A stretch of 33,387 nucleotides of DNA, from NCBI GenBank assembly GCA_017635095.1, contig JAGBMA010000125.1, positions 1 through 33,387 on the forward strand. Reading direction: 5' to 3'. This stretch comes from Ruminiclostridium sp. (GTDB taxonomy: Bacteria; Bacillota; Clostridia; Oscillospirales; Ruminococcaceae). This document shows positions 30,021-33,387 of this stretch, piece by piece (positions within the stretch are counted from its first letter, which is position 1; every line of letters begins with the position of its first letter). The position numbers and the translations under genes were made by a program. Below the pieces are notes generated by a model. That model saw only the letters and a program-made list of their open reading frames with translations, was not told the DNA's origin and made no database searches.

Positions 30021-32264
30021 ATGGACAAAAACATAGGCAAGAAGCTTGACAACCGGTATGAGCTTACCGAACTCATCGGCGTCGGCGGAATGGCTGATAT
30101 ATATAAAGCTACCGATATAATAGAGAATAAGACTGTTGCAGTCAAGATCCTCAAGAATGAATTTGCAAAAAGCGAGGATTTCACAAGACGCTTCCGCAAC
30201 GAGTCAAAGGCTATCGCGCTTCTTTCTCATAAAAACATAGTAAAGATCTACGATGTCGGCTTTACGGACAAGATCCAGTACATCGTAATGGAATATATAG
30301 ACGGTATCACTCTTACGGAGTATATCGAGCGCCAGGGAGTGCTCAAATGGCGCGATGCCGTTCACTTTACCACACAGATACTCCGTGCGCTCCAGCACGC
30401 ACATGACCGAGGCATAGTTCACCGCGATATAAAGTCCCAGAATGTTATGCTGCTCGCGGACGGTACCATAAAGGTCATGGATTTCGGCATTGCTCACTTC
30501 AACCGTGAGACCGACAAGACCATCTCCGAAAAGGCGATAGGTTCCGTGCATTATATCAGCCCGGAACAGGCAAGAGGCGAAGTTACCGACGAGAAGAGCG
30601 ATATCTACTCCGTCGGCGTAATGCTCTATGAGATGCTCACCGGCGTTAAGCCATTTGACGGTGATAACCCCGTTTCTATTGCATTGAAGCATATGCAGAC
30701 CAAGCCCCGGAAGATGACCGAGATCAACAGCTCGATACCGGAGGGACTTGAGGAGATAACGATGAAGGCGATGCAGAAAGAGCCTTCGGAACGTTATCAG
30801 ACTGCCGGCGAGATGATAAAGGATATCGAGGAGTTCAAGAAAAATCCGAGCATCGTTTTCGAGTATAAGTATTTCTCCACCGACGGTTCAACGAAGTACT
30901 TTGACAAGATAACCCCCGAGACTGTAAAGGAACAGGGCGGAAGCAAAGCCAGAAAGCGTGCGGTAGAAGTCGGCGATGACGACGGAGATGACAGCTATGA
31001 CGACGAATACGAGGACAATGAGGAGTATTTCGACGATGAATTCTACTATGAGCGCAGAAGACGTTCGCCGGTGCTTCCGATCCTGTTCGCACTCGCCACT
31101 GCGTTCGTCATAATGACGGCATGGCTCATCTATAACGTCGTTACCGTCAATGTCGGATCAATAGAAAGCCAGGCGGGCGAGGAAGTAAAAATGCCCAGTC
31201 TCCTGAATATGACATGGGACGAAGTGCTCACGGAGTACGGCGATTTCAACCTCACTCCGACGCTCAAGTATGACTCAAAATACCCGAAGAATATCGTCAT
31301 GAACCAGAGCGTCATGCCCGGAAGGACCATAAGAAAGAATCAGAACGTAGAAGTCACTGTCAGCAACGGCCCTCAGCTCGTGGAGATAGACGATTTCTCC
31401 GGCAAGCCCATTAACGACGTTATCACAATGCTGTCGAGACAGGGTCTCAAGTACGATATAATCAGGCAGGACGACGATACGGTCCCTGCAAACTGCATAA
31501 TAAGAACTAACCCCGCAGCGCAGGAGTTCGTTGAGGTGGGAACTACCGTGACCTGCTATGTGAGCCAGGGCGCAAGCGATGAGACCACCGCGGTACCTCA
31601 GCTCATCAATCTTTCTCTTGCAAGTGCGGAGATGCGCGCTAAGGAGTATGATATACTGCTTACCGTTGTCCGTGAACCAAGCAGCGAGGTCGAAGAGGGC
31701 AGAGTTATCCGCCAGAGTATCGACCCGACGACAGTCGTTGTCAAGAACACGATGGTTGAGATCGTGGTATCAAGCGGCGGCGCGCAGGAGAGAGAGACTT
31801 CCATAAAGATCTCGATCAAGGGCACAGCTTCCGGTGAGTTCGATTTCAAATACTATATCGACGGTACACTGCAGGAAAATATGACCGAGACAAAGAATAT
31901 GAGCCTTATCGACAACTTCGTATGGACGTTCTCCAACAGCGGTCAGCATGAGTACGCCGTAAGGGTTCGCTCCGTAGATACCGGCGCAGAAGGCACATTC
32001 TTCAACTGCATGGTCGATTTCACAAAGGATCCTCCCGAGAAGGATTACGGCGATACCTTCAACGGCAAGGTGTTCAAGCAGCTTCTCGGCGCGGTACCCA
32101 CGGACAATGCCGGAAGCAATACCGAGGACGAGAACGGTAATGGCACCGGCGAGGATAACAGGAACGAAAACGATGAGACAGACACGGATCGCGACGATAA
32201 CGTGAACGGAGAAGATATTCCGGTTATCCCGTCTGATGACGAGCAGATCGTTGCTGAGGGCTGA
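30021..32264 (+). CDS. prkC: PASTA-domain Ser/Thr protein kinase (PrkC/IreK/StkP)
   Basis: A 747-residue membrane kinase. The kinase domain (about 10-275) has the Gly-rich loop GVGGMADIY, catalytic Lys42, HRDIKSQNVM (134-143), DFG (154-156) and activation loop TDKTISEKAIGSVHYISPEQARG. A very acidic juxtamembrane stretch follows (316-343), then one membrane helix (about 350-372) and three PASTA units outside (about 386-450, 451-517, 524-586) that sense muropeptides or lipid II. Beyond these lies an extra beta-rich segment (590-675) and an Asp/Glu/Asn-rich low-complexity tail (690-747). It phosphorylates wall and division regulators, including IreB in relatives. Its stop overlaps the rsgA start by one base. 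Confidence 0.96.
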   Translation: MDKNIGKKLDNRYELTELIGVGGMADIYKATDIIENKTVAVKILKNEFAKSEDFTRRFRNESKAIALLSHKNIVKIYDVGFTDKIQYIVMEYIDGITLTEYIERQGVLKWRDAVHFTTQILRALQHAHDRGIVHRDIKSQNVMLLADGTIKVMDFGIAHFNRETDKTISEKAIGSVHYISPEQARGEVTDEKSDIYSVGVMLYEMLTGVKPFDGDNPVSIALKHMQTKPRKMTEINSSIPEGLEEITMKAMQKEPSERYQTAGEMIKDIEEFKKNPSIVFEYKYFSTDGSTKYFDKITPETVKEQGGSKARKRAVEVGDDDGDDSYDDEYEDNEEYFDDEFYYERRRRSPVLPILFALATAFVIMTAWLIYNVVTVNVGSIESQAGEEVKMPSLLNMTWDEVLTEYGDFNLTPTLKYDSKYPKNIVMNQSVMPGRTIRKNQNVEVTVSNGPQLVEIDDFSGKPINDVITMLSRQGLKYDIIRQDDDTVPANCIIRTNPAAQEFVEVGTTVTCYVSQGASDETTAVPQLINLSLASAEMRAKEYDILLTVVREPSSEVEEGRVIRQSIDPTTVVVKNTMVEIVVSSGGAQERETSIKISIKGTASGEFDFKYYIDGTLQENMTETKNMSLIDNFVWTFSNSGQHEYAVRVRSVDTGAEGTFFNCMVDFTKDPPEKDYGDTFNGKVFKQLLGAVPTDNAGSNTEDENGNGTGEDNRNENDETDTDRDDNVNGEDIPVIPSDDEQIVAEG

Positions 32265-33136
32265 TGGAAAAGCTCGGCGGAAAGATAATAAAGGCGGTCG
32301 GAGGTATATACTATACCGAAACTGCCGAAGGAGTGCTCCCTTGCAAGGCAAGAGGGATCTTCCGGAATAAATCGCTCTCTCCCGCGGTCGGTGACAATGT
32401 TGCGGTGATCGCGGACGATAATGCGGAACCGGTGATCGACAGCGTGGAGGAGCGTAAAAACTACCTCGTGCGGCCGCCCCTTGCAAATCTTGATATGGTT
32501 CTGTTTGTGGTGTCATCGTGTGAGCCGGCGCCCAATGCGTATATCATAGACAAGCTCATCTCGATATTTGAGAGCAAGGATATAGAGACTGCTCTCATCT
32601 TCACAAAGACAGACAAGCAGGGCTGTGCCGATATTTCGGATATTTACTCTGGTGCAGGATACAAATGCTTCTTCTCCGATATGACCAGCGATGTCAGGGA
32701 GATACGGGCCTATGCTGCAGGAAAGGTGACTGCGCTTATCGGCAACTCCGGTGTCGGTAAATCGAGCCTTATGAACAGGATCTTTCCTGAGCTTGAGAGC
32801 GCTACAGGAGAAATAAGCCGGAAGCTCGGACGCGGACGGCATACGACCCGTGAGGTCTGTATGCACCCCCTTGACGGAGGATATATCGCTGATACACCCG
32901 GTTTTTCGACAGTTGATATCGAGCGTTACGGAAGGATCCCGAAAGAGGAGCTTGCAGACTGTTTCCGTGAGTTCGCACCGTACATCGGTAAATGCAGATT
33001 CAGTGATTGTGCGCATTTAAGAGAGATAGGCTGTGCGGTTACCGAAGCAGTTTCGTCAGGCGTTATCCCGCGCCTCAGATATGACAGCTATGCAAGGCTG
33101 TATTCGGAAGCTGCGGAACGTGAAAAAAAGTATTGA
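32264..33136 (+). CDS. rsgA: Ribosome small-subunit GTPase RsgA
   Basis: A 290-residue circularly permuted GTPase that checks late 30S maturation. It has an N-terminal OB-fold, then motifs in permuted order: G4 TKTD (114-117), G1 GNSGVGKS (160-167) and G3 DTPG (210-213), with the switch segment GRGRHTTREV. The C-terminal zinc site is C244, C249, H251 and C257 (CRFSDCAH with GC). The ATG overlaps the prkC TGA by one base. The stp-prkC-rsgA order is the Firmicutes norm, and the rpe gene that often follows is not within the window. Structured repeat copy 2 begins 18 bases after the stop. Confidence 0.96.
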   Translation: MEKLGGKIIKAVGGIYYTETAEGVLPCKARGIFRNKSLSPAVGDNVAVIADDNAEPVIDSVEERKNYLVRPPLANLDMVLFVVSSCEPAPNAYIIDKLISIFESKDIETALIFTKTDKQGCADISDIYSGAGYKCFFSDMTSDVREIRAYAAGKVTALIGNSGVGKSSLMNRIFPELESATGEISRKLGRGRHTTREVCMHPLDGGYIADTPGFSTVDIERYGRIPKEELADCFREFAPYIGKCRFSDCAHLREIGCAVTEAVSSGVIPRLRYDSYARLYSEAAEREKKY

Positions 33137-33153
33137 ACTCAAGAGGCATACTA

Positions 33154-33387
33154 CTTAATGTCTGCTCATCAGCCAATAAATTGCTTCATAGCGCAGCTTG
33201 AAGCAGTTTATTGGCTGCAAAAGTGCAAGGAAAATTTTTATTTTTTAGGATTTTCCTTGCACTTTTGTTCGTCTGAAGGACGAAATGAGCTTGACATCAA
33301 GGAATGTGTCCGTTGTTTAAATGCACCGCAGGAGCATTTAAACAACATCTGAAAATCTGTTTTGCAGATTTTCAGTCAATAACTGCC
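33154..33387 (-). repeat. Structured covarying repeat, copy 2 (inverted, cut by window end)
   Basis: This is the second copy of the element at 19807-20065, in reverse orientation. Outer stem CTTAATGTC plus CTCAT (33154-33169) pairs with ATGAG plus GACATCAAG (33285-33301). Inside are an 18-bp stem (33171-33188 with 33199-33216, one wobble), the same perfect 17-bp stem as copy 1 (33219-33235 with 33250-33266) and a 6-bp hairpin TTCGTC/GACGAA (33268-33284). The next module has GTTGTTTAAATG/CATTTAAACAAC (33312-33346) and CTGAAAATCTG/CAGATTTTCAG (33349-33375), and the window ends inside the first arm of the last hairpin (CAATAACTGCC, 33377-33387). A 64-codon frame across it is a by-product of the repeat. 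No classical terminator for rsgA is seen before it, so it may serve as one. Confidence 0.88.

Noticed and set aside
33158-33352. 64-codon plus-strand frame beginning MSAHQP
   Set aside because: It lies wholly in the structured repeat, has no ribosome binding site, and its relation to copy 1 follows base pairing, not codons.

Overview
The window looks like chromosomal DNA of a spore-forming member of the Clostridia, most likely an Oscillospirales/Ruminococcus-type organism. The signs are a SpoIIE gene, an IreB/PrkC/Stp signalling set, RemA, a YugP-type zinc peptidase, Gram-positive ribosome binding sites and near-consensus sigma-A promoters with 17-base spacers. Base composition is moderate and even. 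I see no phage, insertion sequence or CRISPR array. The genus is inferred from gene style only.

Layout. (1) Bases 1-4700, plus strand: a left-edge fragment, a secreted SH3b/serine beta-lactamase-fold enzyme, a four-tRNA operon (Val-Asp-Phe-Gly), a small DIP1984-like protein and a lipoprotein. (2) 4800-8605, minus: a SigH-like sigma factor with a two-zinc-ribbon protein, and a DivIVA-like coiled-coil protein coupled to an orphan class I fumarase beta subunit. (3) ireB at 8949, plus, behind its own promoter and a structured leader. (4) 9226-19667, minus: tmk, a DJ-1 protein, formyl-THF cyclo-ligase, mltG, a U32 tRNA hydroxylase, rsmA and spoIIE, then a separately promoted pair made of an octapeptide-repeat protein and a DUF6734-like, possibly glycosyltransferase, protein. 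(5) 20093-33136, plus: maf, remA, an unknown gene, gmk, priA, def, fmt, a zinc peptidase, rsmB and rlmN, then stp, prkC and rsgA from a further promoter.

The genes fit together as translation and replication housekeeping (def, fmt, rsmA, rsmB, rlmN, rsgA, gmk, tmk, priA) alongside cell-envelope and sporulation control. The PrkC kinase, Stp phosphatase and IreB substrate are all present, and MltG has an unusually long cytoplasmic tail.

The most striking non-gene structure is a repeat of about 255 bp present in two inverted copies (19807-20065, and 33154 to the window end). It folds into two modules of three hairpins. Several stems differ between copies by paired changes that keep base pairing, while loop sequences are retained. 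A strong plus-strand promoter ends just before copy 1, so that copy is predicted to be transcribed as the 5' end of the maf transcript or as a separate RNA. Together with the octapeptide-repeat/DUF6734 pair, this is the best candidate for something undescribed.
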